Of a DNA stretch of 64,000 nt, positions 33,897 to 43,000 are shown in pieces (position 1 is the stretch's first letter; every line of letters begins with the position of its first letter). This stretch comes from a virus, in the IMG/VR virus record IMGVR_UViG_3300027985_000661, positions 32,403-96,402 of that record. The stretch is one strand, 5' to 3'. Under the pieces are notes generated by a model. That model did no database searches. It was given only the letters and a program-made list of their open reading frames with translations, and had not been told where the DNA came from. The translations under genes and the position numbers were made by a program.

Positions 33897-34886
33897 TTAC
33901 GCACTTTCTATAGTAGCGGCCTTTTCAATTTGAGACTCTACTGTTTTTTTAAGTAAACGGATACATTCGTCCTCTTTACCATCCTTTACTTTTAAAGTAG
34001 TATGGATAATTTCATTAATTTCGATAGTATCTTCTTTAACAATAGTTTCTATCTTATTATTAAAATTTAAAACCCCCTTTTTTTCTAAATGGTAGAGTCC
34101 ATTTAAAATAAAAAATCTAAGGTGGTCTATAGTATTAATTCCTTTTTCAATAGCGTTCTTAGAAATAGATAATAATAAATCCTCATTATTTTTATATTTT
34201 TCAGGTAACAGCCCTTTTGAAATGGTGCTAATAACATTAATATCTGAAAAAGTAAATTTATATATTTTTTCAAATCTACCTGGTCTAGATGTTAGAAAAT
34301 CTGGTAAATCTTCTATACTATTAACAGTAGATATAATAACAATATTATCCCGCGAATTAGCCCCGTCTAAGAATCCTAAAAATTTGGAACTTTTAAGACA
34401 CCATTGTGGGTTTTTTTCCAATTCGTCTAATACTATTACAATTAAACGAGAAGGATCATCATTAATTCGTAAATTATCTACCATTTCATCTAACTGAATA
34501 TCTACAATGTTAGATAGTACTACTCCAATACCATTATATTTATCAATTAAATCTTTAGCTACAGTGCAGGCTAAATGCGTTTTACCTGTTCCCGGGCTAC
34601 CGTCAAACATTAAATTTAATTTATTTAGCATGCCCATACTTTTTCTTAATTCGATTTTAATAGGATCGAAATGTTCTGAAATGTATTCGCAAGCTTCGGA
34701 GAATATTCCTGCTTTAATAACCTTAGAATTATCGTATCGGGTCATCTTTTCCACTTTTAAGTAAGGGACCATGGCATTTACTAAAGATAGATTGTACATA
34801 CCTTTTTCTAAAGAGGAATTGATCCCATCTTTTTTTTGTCCGATAATTTTAAAATTATTATCATTAAGTTTTACAAACATAGGCAA
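33897..34886 (-). CDS. AAA+ ATPase
   Basis: A 329-residue protein. Walker A GSPGTGKT at residues 96-103, Walker B LIVIVLDELE with D154/E155, sensor-1 like IISTVNS (about 184-190), and SRPGRFEKIYKF (200-211) with the arginine-finger pair. The N-terminal 60 residues are an adaptor region. The order matches the FtsH/ClpX/spastin-like AAA proteins seen in crAss-like phages. The substrate is unknown; remodelling of replication or virion complexes is possible. It follows a terminator, so it probably has its own promoter. Confidence 0.85.
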   Translation of the reverse strand: MPMFVKLNDNNFKIIGQKKDGINSSLEKGMYNLSLVNAMVPYLKVEKMTRYDNSKVIKAGIFSEACEYISEHFDPIKIELRKSMGMLNKLNLMFDGSPGTGKTHLACTVAKDLIDKYNGIGVVLSNIVDIQLDEMVDNLRINDDPSRLIVIVLDELEKNPQWCLKSSKFLGFLDGANSRDNIVIISTVNSIEDLPDFLTSRPGRFEKIYKFTFSDINVISTISKGLLPEKYKNNEDLLLSISKNAIEKGINTIDHLRFFILNGLYHLEKKGVLNFNNKIETIVKEDTIEINEIIHTTLKVKDGKEDECIRLLKKTVESQIEKAATIESA

Positions 34887-34897
34887 ATTTTAATAAA

Positions 34898-34925
34898 TAA
34901 AAAAGGGAACCTGTATAGGCTCCCT
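34898..34925 (-). terminator. Rho-independent terminator
   Basis: On the minus strand GGGAGCC-TATA-CAGGTTCCC-like stem (one bulge) is followed by TTTTTT. It lies directly after the small gene at 34951-35118 and before the AAA+ ATPase start. Confidence 0.85.
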
Positions 34926-34950
34926 TTGTATTAATCTTGTATATATATAT

Positions 34951-35118
34951 TTATACTGCTGTTACAGTATGATCACCACTGATTATGATACCAAAAATTT
35001 TGTTACCATTTGTATCCAAATAATATCCATTATTGGAATTAGTTTTTACATAAACTAATTTACTATCGTGGAATAGCTTAAATCTACTATTAAGCTCAAT
35101 ATCTTTAAATTTCGGCAT
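34951..35118 (-). CDS. Small hypothetical protein, 55 aa
   Basis: An ATG-to-TAA frame encoding MPKFKDIELNSRFKLFHDS and ending HTVTAV. It looks beta-rich (LVYVKTNSN, GYYLDTNGNKIFGIIISG), consistent with a small SH3-like or beta-barrel fold. It fills an otherwise empty gap, is followed at once by a terminator, and its codon use matches its neighbours. The function is unknown. Confidence 0.6.
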   Translation of the reverse strand: MPKFKDIELNSRFKLFHDSKLVYVKTNSNNGYYLDTNGNKIFGIIISGDHTVTAV

Positions 35119-35177
35119 ATATCTCTGTTTAATGAGATTCTTAAGTTTGAAATGTTTTATTAAAATTTGCGAAATAT

Positions 35178-35831
35178 TTAGTAAGGTAAGGAATCTTCTA
35201 AGAATAAATTATCATAAAAAAAATACTCAAATTCACTTTTAATAGCGGATGGTTTTCTAGATATTATGTAATTTAAAAAGGCCATGCCATAAAAAGATTC
35301 TACATAATTTTTAAAATCTTCTATTGTTTCTGCAAGGTATTTACCTTTATCTATTCCCGTCCATTTTTTAACAAGGTGCCCATTAAATTTATTTTTTATA
35401 CTTTTAGAGGTTAATCCTTTAGGTTCTAAAAGGTTCAATTTTGAATTTAAGTCGATATAAAAAAATTTACTTATTTTATTTATATTTTTATCGAATTCAA
35501 AATGCTCAGTATATAAAGAAATTGGGTTCCTATTTTTAATATAGTTAACGAATTTATTATATCGTTTGTTAGCTAAACTTGATTTTTTAAAATTCCTAAT
35601 ATTAAAATAAGGAGAGTTAATTATACACATAAATAAACTTTCAAAGTCATTTGTAGGAGTATAAGGTAGCTCTAGAAATCTAAATACTTTTTCAAAATTA
35701 TTAGTAATGAAAAAATTTATATCCCCATACCTTAATTTATGTTTATAATACAAACCTGTTTTATTTAAATTCAAGTTTAGTACTATTAGTAAACGATTAA
35801 GAACTTCTAAAGTTAATTTATCTGCTTTCAT
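35178..35831 (-). CDS. Hypothetical protein
   Basis: A 217-residue Asn/Lys/Phe/Tyr-rich protein with no recognised motif. The start MKADKLTLEVLNRLLIVLN suggests an amphipathic helix. It is the downstream end of a run of overlapping recombination genes (36301-37670) and may belong to that operon. Confidence 0.55.
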   Translation of the reverse strand: MKADKLTLEVLNRLLIVLNLNLNKTGLYYKHKLRYGDINFFITNNFEKVFRFLELPYTPTNDFESLFMCIINSPYFNIRNFKKSSLANKRYNKFVNYIKNRNPISLYTEHFEFDKNINKISKFFYIDLNSKLNLLEPKGLTSKSIKNKFNGHLVKKWTGIDKGKYLAETIEDFKNYVESFYGMAFLNYIISRKPSAIKSEFEYFFYDNLFLEDSLPY

Positions 35832-35842
35832 AAAATCATACT

Positions 35843-36304
35843 TTAGTTATAAATTAAAGTTTCTTTAGAGGTATTTGGTTTAGGCCATATCTCACCTTTT
35901 TTATATAATACAGGCGGTACACCTGATGTTTCATAAAGGTAATCTTTTGGGTAAAGAATATTATGCATTCTACTATGCTTAGATAAATTCCAAAAATTTA
36001 AAATATATGTCTTAGCAAGAGTAGATAATTGTGAATATTTACCTTTCATTATATCCAAAACAGCTTTTTTGACATTGTCTGGCATTTTGAAATAATAAAT
36101 AATTGTATCTTTGTAATTTTCTATAAGTTCAGGTTCAAATATTGATAAATAGTCATTAGGATTTTTATAAACTAATGCAATATATTCTTCTTCAGGGAAT
36201 TTATCATTCCATATATAAGCATTTATAAAATGCTCATTAATTATTTTATCTTTTAAATCAGGAAAAAGTATAGGTAAAATAAACCGTGTAGTATCGTTTC
36301 TCAT
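35843..36304 (-). CDS. Hypothetical protein
   Basis: A 153-residue protein overlapping the upstream exonuclease gene by 4 nt (ATGA-type junction), so it is probably translated with it. It contains aromatic-rich segments (LNFWNLSKHSRMHNILYPKDYLYE) and no domain that I recognise. Confidence 0.55.
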   Translation of the reverse strand: MRNDTTRFILPILFPDLKDKIINEHFINAYIWNDKFPEEEYIALVYKNPNDYLSIFEPELIENYKDTIIYYFKMPDNVKKAVLDIMKGKYSQLSTLAKTYILNFWNLSKHSRMHNILYPKDYLYETSGVPPVLYKKGEIWPKPNTSKETLIYN

Positions 36305-37269
36305 TGTAATACCTCCTTCCCATTATTTAGGTAGTATTCTTTAGAGTAGTACCATTTATCATTTAGTAAATGCCATTTAGCTCTCGATATTAGTTCTTTT
36401 AATTCTTCAGCTTGGGCCTCAATAACGATACTTGGAATTTCAAACACCCGCACTTCTGAGGTTATTTTATCTACAGCTACTATATATATATTTAAAGTAT
36501 ACTCTTCTATGGCACCATTTAAATTTAAATATTTTTCTCCTACTTTAGCAATAGCACCTGAATAAAATGCAAGTTGCCTACTGTAATCGAATTTTTTAAA
36601 CGAGCTTTCAAATTGCCATACATTAGATGTAGTTTTTAAATCTATTAAAGTTATAGTTTTTGTACTTTCGTCTACTATAACCCTATCCATTAAAGCTTTA
36701 TATTTAATATTGTCTTCGTCTTCCCAAATAAAAGCTACTTCATTAAAAGTATATATCCCAGTATCTATAATGCTATTAGTATATTTAAATAATTGGGATG
36801 CTAAAGAATGTATTTTAATAGAAGCTTCCATTTCTTCTAGTTTAGCCATTTCTTTTTTCGAAATTACTTGGTATGATTTAGAATGTTTTAAATAAGATAC
36901 ATAAGATTTGTATTTATTATATAATGCAGTCGCTTTTTTAAGGATAGTATCATCTTTAGAAGATAAAGAATATACACGTTTGTACACCTCTATTAATCTT
37001 TCATCGGTTATTTTACCCATTCCCATATCTTCACAAAAAGATTTTTGTTGCGCAGATTTAGGAATAGTATATTCTAGCACTTTTACAGTATTATTAAATT
37101 TATTTCTTTCTAATAAATACATATGAAATAATTGTCCAAATTCATAGTATTTTTTATCTTCTTGTTCTAATTCCCCATCTAGAAATTTTTTAAAATTTGC
37201 TGGAGAATCCGATTTTAATATCCCTAAGCTAGAATTAGAGATGTGGTTATTTAATTTATAATAATCCAT
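36301..37269 (-). CDS. PD-(D/E)XK exonuclease, RecE-like
   Basis: A 322-residue protein. The N-terminus has the pattern YYKLNNHISNSSLGILK, then FLDGELEQ and YYEFGQLFHMYLLE, typical of PDDEXK_12/DUF3799 phage exonucleases. The catalytic core is IKYKALMDRVIVDES followed by TLIDLKTT (D...D-x-K). QLAFYSGAI (about 233) matches the conserved glutamine motif. These enzymes resect dsDNA 5' ends for phage recombination. It overlaps the DUF1064-like nuclease gene by one base. Confidence 0.8.
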   Translation of the reverse strand: MDYYKLNNHISNSSLGILKSDSPANFKKFLDGELEQEDKKYYEFGQLFHMYLLERNKFNNTVKVLEYTIPKSAQQKSFCEDMGMGKITDERLIEVYKRVYSLSSKDDTILKKATALYNKYKSYVSYLKHSKSYQVISKKEMAKLEEMEASIKIHSLASQLFKYTNSIIDTGIYTFNEVAFIWEDEDNIKYKALMDRVIVDESTKTITLIDLKTTSNVWQFESSFKKFDYSRQLAFYSGAIAKVGEKYLNLNGAIEEYTLNIYIVAVDKITSEVRVFEIPSIVIEAQAEELKELISRAKWHLLNDKWYYSKEYYLNNGKEVLQ

Positions 37270-37670
37270 TATTTACCTTTTCTTTTTTCTAATATTTTAT
37301 TAATTGTATCATCTACTTCCTCTGTGTTAGAGGGGATATAAAGGTCATATTCTATTTTATTTAAGAATAAAAAATATTGAAATATTTTCCATCTCAAAGG
37401 AAAAGATTCATTTGCGAATCCTTTACATTCTATTATAAATTCTTTCCCTACAAAATCAGGAGTATATGACATTTTACGTACAATTTTCCCATTATATTTA
37501 AATGAGTCTAATATAGTAAAAGAAGCAGGTTCGTAATCGGCTTCGATATTATTTTCTTTTAATTTTTTGTAACAGTATGCTTCTAATTTACTTTTAAAAT
37601 TCACACCGTCAATAGTAACAGGAGTAGCGTTTCTTATTTTTCCATTTATAGATCTACCCCATTTTTTCAT
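37269..37670 (-). CDS. DUF1064-like PD-(D/E)XK nuclease
   Basis: A 133-residue protein. It shows FKSKLEAYCYKKLKENNI followed by YTPDFV...EFIIECKGF, the E ... D ... E-x-K arrangement of DUF1064 phage proteins, which have a restriction-endonuclease fold. The role is probably structure-specific cleavage during replication or recombination. Its end overlaps the RecE-like exonuclease start by one base, which supports a recombination operon. Confidence 0.75.
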   Translation of the reverse strand: MKKWGRSINGKIRNATPVTIDGVNFKSKLEAYCYKKLKENNIEADYEPASFTILDSFKYNGKIVRKMSYTPDFVGKEFIIECKGFANESFPLRWKIFQYFLFLNKIEYDLYIPSNTEEVDDTINKILEKRKGK

Positions 37671-37693
37671 TATATTGCAATTTATATTTTTTC

Positions 37694-37891
37694 TTAGGTC
37701 ATTTTAATATTACAATCGTCTTCATCGTCTAAAAGAGTAATTCCTTTATATTCAAAAGATACCCAAGGGGATCCACAACATCCACATCCTCCTACATTTA
37801 GTTTAATATCATGATTTAAAAGTATTTCTTTTATACATTCTATTTTTTCTTCAAGTGGTAATTCTTTTATTTCATTAAGAAGTAATTCCAT
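37694..37891 (-). CDS. Small Cys-containing protein
   Basis: A 65-residue protein with an N-terminal acidic helix (LLLNEIKELPLEEKIECIKEIL) and a central VGGCGCCGSPWVSFEYKG motif whose cysteines could bind a metal. Small proteins of this type are common in phage replication regions. It overlaps the upstream gene by 17 nt. Function unknown. Confidence 0.6.
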   Translation of the reverse strand: MELLLNEIKELPLEEKIECIKEILLNHDIKLNVGGCGCCGSPWVSFEYKGITLLDDEDDCNIKMT

Positions 37892-38330
37892 TTTTATTTC
37901 GTTTCCTAAGTTCTTGTTTAAAAGCTTCTCTATATATAGGATGTAAATATTGGTTATTTTTTTTAAAATATTCCAATATATTTAATATATGAGGAGTAGT
38001 TAATTTATTTATAGGCTTTTTAATAGGATTTTTTAAAGGATTTTCATCTGCATCATAAATAGATGTCCATTCTAATAACCCTGTTAAATCTGTACTAGAA
38101 TCATATAATATGTTCATATCCTCGTCGTTCCAGATTTTAAAATCATCTTTTAATATACCTATATTAATAAGACATTGCCCTATTCTTTGATCGGGATATT
38201 TATTCCATTCTTCAAAGAAGTTTTCATTATTCATAAAATCTTCTACCTCATAATCAATTTTCCAACGTTTTTTAAGAAAGTCAGTAGAGATATTACACCT
38301 GAATAACTCAATTCGTTCTATCGGTCTCAT
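37875..38330 (-). CDS. Hypothetical protein
   Basis: A 151-residue acidic/aromatic protein. RIGQCLINIGIL and LHPIYREAFKQELRKRNK resemble a small family found in phages and Bacteroidota mobile elements, with no assigned activity. It is the first gene after the terminator at 38344-38367, so it probably starts a new transcription unit with the nucleases downstream. Confidence 0.55.
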   Translation of the reverse strand: MRPIERIELFRCNISTDFLKKRWKIDYEVEDFMNNENFFEEWNKYPDQRIGQCLINIGILKDDFKIWNDEDMNILYDSSTDLTGLLEWTSIYDADENPLKNPIKKPINKLTTPHILNILEYFKKNNQYLHPIYREAFKQELRKRNKNGITS

Positions 38331-38343
38331 TTTTTATTAAATT

Positions 38344-38367
38344 AAAAGGGGAGAAGTTACTCTCCCC
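38344..38367 (-). terminator. Rho-independent terminator
   Basis: On the minus strand GGGGAGAG-TAAC-TTCTCCCC is followed by TTTTAATTT, 14 nt past the stop of 38381-39280. Confidence 0.88.
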
Positions 38368-38380
38368 GATTCATGAAGTA

Positions 38381-39280
38381 TCATAAAAATATTTTAATTA
38401 ATTCTAATACTTTAGAATTAGTATGTTGAGGTAATTTAATTGTCTTTAAATTTACTTTTTTACCTTCAATATTGTTTAATTCATGGTAAATATGCCCTTT
38501 TACAGATAGGGGCAAATCATTTAAATTTAATTCTACGTAATTACCTTCTAAATTAACAATTAAAGAGTTTACAAAAGTGATATTTTCTCCTGGTAGAAAA
38601 GCTGTTACAGGATTGGCATAAACAATAGTTCCTTTTTTTATCTCTACCGGATTTAAAATTTTAATTCCAGATTTTACAGTATCTGGGACACCTTGTATAT
38701 AAGTTCCATTACTCTCAATAAACATTAATCCTTTTATGTTTTTATGCATACTGAATACAAAATTAACCATATCATTAAGTTCGGATTCATTATTTACTTT
38801 AGTAAAGGCTGCTGAAAATATTCTATTATGTAGCAAAGTATTATTTTTACCAAATACATATTCAGAGGTACTTACACAATTTTTTCCTGATAACTCTACT
38901 GTACTTTCTTCAAATACACTCACATTTAAATGCATTTGTAAATCTTTTGGTACAATACCGTTTGGGTTAAATAATGCCATTACTAACTCACTATTATTTA
39001 ATGAATTAGTAGTTAATACTGCATGTACAGTTACACTTTTATCTTTTGAAAGCTTTAATGCCGGTTTAAATAAATTTTGAAAATCTAAAGATAAAATATA
39101 ATAAGGGTACATTAATAGAAATGGCTCTCCTTTACGAATAACAATAGGTAGTCCATTTTTAATAGGGGTTACGTATGCTGGAAATTTCTTTGTTGCTATA
39201 TTTGCAATTTCACCAATAATTTCTGGAAATACACTTGGTATGAAATTGTTAGTTTTGTTTGTATTGGCGGCTTTTAACAT
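38381..39280 (-). CDS. Putative degenerate ATP-dependent ligase-fold protein
   Basis: A 299-residue protein. Its order of elements resembles a nucleotidyltransferase ligase: AYVTPIKNGLPIVIRKGE (motif I region), VTVHAVLTT (motif III region), LNVSVFEES, LLHNRIFSAAF, then KNIKGLMFIESNGTYIQG (motif IV-like, usually EGLVLK...Y..G). In motif I (KxDGxR) the lysine position is Ile and the arginine is Pro, so adenylylation looks unlikely. It overlaps the primase gene by 32 nt, which supports a replication role. The alternative is an unrelated beta-rich protein with chance resemblance. Confidence 0.4.
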   Translation of the reverse strand: MLKAANTNKTNNFIPSVFPEIIGEIANIATKKFPAYVTPIKNGLPIVIRKGEPFLLMYPYYILSLDFQNLFKPALKLSKDKSVTVHAVLTTNSLNNSELVMALFNPNGIVPKDLQMHLNVSVFEESTVELSGKNCVSTSEYVFGKNNTLLHNRIFSAAFTKVNNESELNDMVNFVFSMHKNIKGLMFIESNGTYIQGVPDTVKSGIKILNPVEIKKGTIVYANPVTAFLPGENITFVNSLIVNLEGNYVELNLNDLPLSVKGHIYHELNNIEGKKVNLKTIKLPQHTNSKVLELIKIFL

Positions 39281-40235
39281 AATTTAATTTGTTTGAAATG
39301 AGTAAACTAGTTTTATCATGACCGTATTTTAAAAAATAATCACTTAAATCTTTTTCTTTTTTACTATAAGTAAAGCAGAACCCTGCATCTGGGATTTGAG
39401 TTTTAAGTAACTTTTTTGTACTTTTTATTCCTGCTAAATCTTTATCATACCATATAATTATATATTTGAAATTTTCCCTTAAAATTTTTAAAACTTTTTC
39501 AGGTATAGAATGACCTTCTCCATTAGGAGCAATAGCAGTAAAGCCCATTTCATACAAAAGCATTACATCTTTTAAAGATTTTGTTATAATAACAGTATCT
39601 TTAGAGTAATCTAATTGTTCCCAACCTTGAATATCAATATTAGAACAATTTGTATAAAATTTATTTTTATTAAAAGGACGGTATATTTTATTTTTTTCGT
39701 ATACTTCGTAATTAAATATTGGGTTTTTTTCAGTAGAATACCCATGTAATTTTCCATTTACCCAGTATTTAGAAGCTTCGGAAACGTTGAAATATTCTAA
39801 AGTTTTTTTTGAAATTCCATATTTATACCAAAAATTTAAACCTTCTTCTGTAAATTCTTTTTTTTCAACAACTATATCTACAGTGTCATTTTTTCTTTTT
39901 GGTATTGTTTTGGTTTTTTTAAATACTATTTTTTTTGAAATATATTGAGAATGCAGCAATTCATAAACATCATTGATTTTTATTCTTTCAATAATACTTA
40001 CAAATTTAAAACAATTACCTGCTTCTCCTGTTCCTAAATCTTTAAATAATAATGCTCCGTTTGTTGCGTAAAACAAACCAAAAGAAGGGTTAGAATCTCT
40101 TCTAAACGGACTACTATATAAATGACCTACTATAGGTCTAAAGCCTAAATATTGTGCAAATATATCATATTCTGTTGTGAATTTTAATATATCTTTCTTA
40201 GTAGGGGGATACAGATTTCTAGTATTATAGACCAT
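39249..40235 (-). CDS. DnaG-type DNA primase
   Basis: A 328-residue protein. The N-terminus has the primase CHC2-like layout without cysteines (LYSSPFRRDSNPSFGLFYATNG, then DLGTGEAGNCFKFV). The TOPRIM domain follows: VIITKSLKDVMLLYEMGF (about 222-240), AIAPNGEG, and IIIWYDKDLAGIKSTKKL with the DxD metal site. The first TOPRIM acidic residue is replaced by Lys/Ser, a form seen in Bacteroidota phage primases. Expected role: RNA primer synthesis with the DnaB helicase. Confidence 0.85.
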   Translation of the reverse strand: MVYNTRNLYPPTKKDILKFTTEYDIFAQYLGFRPIVGHLYSSPFRRDSNPSFGLFYATNGALLFKDLGTGEAGNCFKFVSIIERIKINDVYELLHSQYISKKIVFKKTKTIPKRKNDTVDIVVEKKEFTEEGLNFWYKYGISKKTLEYFNVSEASKYWVNGKLHGYSTEKNPIFNYEVYEKNKIYRPFNKNKFYTNCSNIDIQGWEQLDYSKDTVIITKSLKDVMLLYEMGFTAIAPNGEGHSIPEKVLKILRENFKYIIIWYDKDLAGIKSTKKLLKTQIPDAGFCFTYSKKEKDLSDYFLKYGHDKTSLLISNKLNYVKSRQYKQN

Positions 40236-40249
40236 AAACTATGATTAAA

Positions 40250-40276
40250 ATACCTGCCCCAATTAAGGGGCGGGTA
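40250..40276 (-). terminator. Rho-independent terminator
   Basis: On the minus strand ATACCCGCCCC-TTAA-TTGGGGCAGGTAT is followed by TTTTAAT. It lies between the SSB-like gene and the primase gene. Confidence 0.85.
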
Positions 40277-40284
40277 TTTATTAT

Positions 40285-40929
40285 TTAAAAAGGTAAATCT
40301 TCGTTATCTTCAGATTCACTAGTAGTTTCTACACCAGTTTCATCTAATCCTACCAAAGGGTTAACCTTACGTGTTCTAATATCTACTTTTGGGGTAGGAC
40401 GTTCCATAACATCCTTAGATGTAATACGAATTTTAGAATTTTCTACAGATACTAAATCTGCGCGTTCTATCCACTCATTATCATCATCTGTATATGAAGG
40501 GGTAGTTACCCATCCATTTTTATCAAATGCACATTTAATACGTAAAGGTACATTTAGAAATTTACCCTCTAGTTCTGCTTTAACATGGTTAGCCAAAGCT
40601 TCAAAATTAGCATATTCTTTATTTTCAAATATTTTTTTGTCAATAAATAAACCTGCTATTTTGAAAATACGCTTCATCTGAATAGCTGCAATAGCTTGGT
40701 ATTTTTTTTTATCCTCCTCAGATAACGTATTAAAATTAGATGGAAAATTAATTCCCCATTCGGTTTTACTTAAAATTTGACCTTCTTTATTTTCATAATA
40801 AAAAGCCAAATATGGTTTATTATTAGCAGAGATAGCTACTTTTACCTCTGTCATTTTTACTTCATGAATCCCTGCTCCAATAAATTTAGGAGTTCTTTTT
40901 TCTAAAACGTCTGTAGTTACTTTATACAT
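40285..40929 (-). CDS. Single-stranded DNA-binding protein (SSB-like)
   Basis: A 214-residue protein with a beta-rich N-terminal two-thirds and an acidic tail ending ESEDNEDLPF. That tail closely resembles the DDDIPF tip used by bacterial SSB to recruit partners. It lies next to the Sak4-like ATPase and primase genes, as SSB genes do in phage replication operons. The OB-fold itself is not obvious at sequence level, so the call rests on tail and context. Confidence 0.65.
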   Translation of the reverse strand: MYKVTTDVLEKRTPKFIGAGIHEVKMTEVKVAISANNKPYLAFYYENKEGQILSKTEWGINFPSNFNTLSEEDKKKYQAIAAIQMKRIFKIAGLFIDKKIFENKEYANFEALANHVKAELEGKFLNVPLRIKCAFDKNGWVTTPSYTDDDNEWIERADLVSVENSKIRITSKDVMERPTPKVDIRTRKVNPLVGLDETGVETTSESEDNEDLPF

Positions 40930-40933
40930 TTTA

Positions 40934-41635
40934 TTATTTTTCGTATGCTTTATAAGTGTCTATAACTAACTTTAGATCATTCGGGATACGTGGCTCTTCG
41001 AATAGACCTAATGGAGTTCTACATGTATTCTTTCCATTATTTTGAGTGCAGAAATAGTATTCAGGCCTGCCCTCTGTTGTTGTGAGTACTTCAGTATAAA
41101 GTACCATATGGAAGAATGATTCAGGTTTAATTTTTTCTCCTACTAATTTACCACCAATTACTTTAAAAGATGTTCTAAGAGCACCCTCGGCATCGTAATT
41201 ATTTTCAATATGAGACATTACAACAACAGTAAGATCGTCCCTTAACTGTCTTATAATTTTAATAATGTCATACGTATCTTTAGCAAAATCTCCAAATTTT
41301 TCAAACCCTTTTTCTTTCAAACGCGACATAAAAGCGTCCGTGCTGATACTTGTAATTGTATCTATAACTATAGTTTTAATATGAGGAGAAGAGGAAGAAA
41401 TGGCTTGTAATAAAGCTAATACTGTGCCTGCATCTGTAGTTTCGTAATAATTTGATTTAGATAAATCAATTTTTCCATTAGTTTTTAAAATAGTTTTGTA
41501 ATTAGTACTAGATTTAGGCAATGGTATCGGCTTCTCATCACACATTATAATAAATGTTTCTTTGGGATCTAAATTACGTATTGACACGGTTTTACCCGTA
41601 CCAATTTCTCCCATGAGAAGTATCGGTGTAGCCAT
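40934..41635 (-). CDS. RecA-fold ATPase, Sak4-like
   Basis: A 233-residue single-domain P-loop ATPase. Walker A GEIGTGKT at residues 8-15, Walker B IKTIVIDTITS around 85-95, and VVVMSHIENNYD as a sensor region. The size and motif spacing match the AAA_24/Sak4 group of phage recombinases that work with SSB in ssDNA annealing. It starts 4 nt upstream of the SSB gene, in the same operon. Confidence 0.8.
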   Translation of the reverse strand: MATPILLMGEIGTGKTVSIRNLDPKETFIIMCDEKPIPLPKSSTNYKTILKTNGKIDLSKSNYYETTDAGTVLALLQAISSSSPHIKTIVIDTITSISTDAFMSRLKEKGFEKFGDFAKDTYDIIKIIRQLRDDLTVVVMSHIENNYDAEGALRTSFKVIGGKLVGEKIKPESFFHMVLYTEVLTTTEGRPEYYFCTQNNGKNTCRTPLGLFEEPRIPNDLKLVIDTYKAYEK

Positions 41636-41664
41636 TGACTATTTATTTATTTTAAGTTTAATTT

Positions 41665-42195
41665 TTATTGAGTAAGTACTCCTAATTTTTCTAAAATTTC
41701 AAATTCCTCGTAAGATAGAATTTTATTCCCCACGCATACAAAACTAGAATGTTTTGTAATTTGTAAAACCGGATTAGGTTTACTTACTTTTTTAATCACA
41801 ATGTCCATACAAACACCGTATTTTTCTAATAGAAAATTAGCAAATCCCGCTAAGACCAAATCAAGGTCTTTTTCTAAATCGTAAATAGGACATAATGTTA
41901 ATAACGGGTGGGGTTTTAAATAAGATAAAGGTTCAAAAGAGATGTCGAATTTGTTAGATACTCCTACAGCAATTACATCCCGTTTAATTTCATGGGTTTC
42001 ACCAATTTCAATTTTAAATTCTTCAGTGAAAATCTCAAGTAATTTTTCTTTTACTAATACAGGTCCTCTATGATTTCCTGTAATTCCTTCTACAGTAAGC
42101 CCTGGTAATTTTTTTGCTGCTTCTGTAAGGAAATTTAGTAAAATATCTTTTTCTTTAGTATTCTTATTATTATATTTAATTGCAAATTTATGCAT
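41665..42195 (-). CDS. Hypothetical protein in replication operon
   Basis: A 176-residue mixed alpha/beta protein, with no motif that I recognise. It lies between DnaB and the Sak4-like ATPase with short gaps (28 and 29 nt), so it is probably co-expressed with them. Confidence 0.6.
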   Translation of the reverse strand: MHKFAIKYNNKNTKEKDILLNFLTEAAKKLPGLTVEGITGNHRGPVLVKEKLLEIFTEEFKIEIGETHEIKRDVIAVGVSNKFDISFEPLSYLKPHPLLTLCPIYDLEKDLDLVLAGFANFLLEKYGVCMDIVIKKVSKPNPVLQITKHSSFVCVGNKILSYEEFEILEKLGVLTQ

Positions 42196-42223
42196 AGGCC
42201 TTATTTATTTATTTTGTAGAAAA

Positions 42224-43000
42224 TTAAATTACTATGTTGGATGAGGGATCTCCTTTAATAGGCTCCTCTATCCTGTTATACTTTAAATTATTTTCAAATT
42301 CAAGTATTTTTAGCTCCCCTTCTCTGTTTTTTAAAAAGTGAGCGTAAACTTTGTTTGTTGTGGGCCACGCATTCAAGCCATAAGCTGTTATGCCTAATGT
42401 TTCTGGACGATGTAATACGAGAACATAGTCAGAAGCTTGGTATATGCTATCTCCGCCGAAAAGATCTCTTCTCATTGGAAAATGCATAGAATGGTTAAGT
42501 ATTCTATCTTTTTCTTCAATATCTCGATTCATTTGAGACAGTTGAATAATAGTGGTACGTCCTAATTTTTTAACTCTCATAAACATTGTCTGTAAATGAG
42601 TTAAAATAGTACGTTCCGCTTCCCCATTTTTACCTCTAGTTAATAGAGTATGGTCTAATTCAATTATTAGCCATTTATCTTTAGCTACCGTATTTAAAAA
42701 ATGGATAATTGTAGTTTCCATTTGTTCTACTGTACCTGGAAAATCAACATAATATATTTCATATTTTTTAATTTTCTCTAATTCTTTCTCTATATTAAGT
42801 AGGTCTTTATCTTGCAAAGTGACGCTAGAGTCGCCACTATACAATTCTTTTGTAGTTTTATTTAAACTAGAAGATAACTTCCTTCCTACTTGGCGTGAGC
42901 TTAACATTTCAAAGTTAAAAGACAAGACAACAAATTCGGTGTCCGGGTTCAATTCAAATAAATCAGTTTCTAATGAATTCACAAAACTAGATTTTCCACT
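42224..43000 (-). CDS. dnaB: DnaB-type replicative helicase, exon 2
   Basis: This exon encodes residues 65-322, beginning SGKSSFVNSLE, the second half of Walker A. It contains the rest of the RecA core: Walker B WLIIELDHTLL, the TTIIQLSQMNRDIEEKDR motif (DnaB motif 3), and the DSIYQASDYVLVLHRPE region with C-terminal arginine-finger candidates. An ORF finder starts this at GTG 42982 inside the exon, but the P-loop is complete only after splicing to 44027-44218. DnaB unwinds the fork for PolA and the primase encoded nearby. Confidence 0.88.
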   Translation of the reverse strand, partial: SGKSSFVNSLETDLFELNPDTEFVVLSFNFEMLSSRQVGRKLSSSLNKTTKELYSGDSSVTLQDKDLLNIEKELEKIKKYEIYYVDFPGTVEQMETTIIHFLNTVAKDKWLIIELDHTLLTRGKNGEAERTILTHLQTMFMRVKKLGRTTIIQLSQMNRDIEEKDRILNHSMHFPMRRDLFGGDSIYQASDYVLVLHRPETLGITAYGLNAWPTTNKVYAHFLKNREGELKILEFENNLKYNRIEEPIKGDPSSNIVI

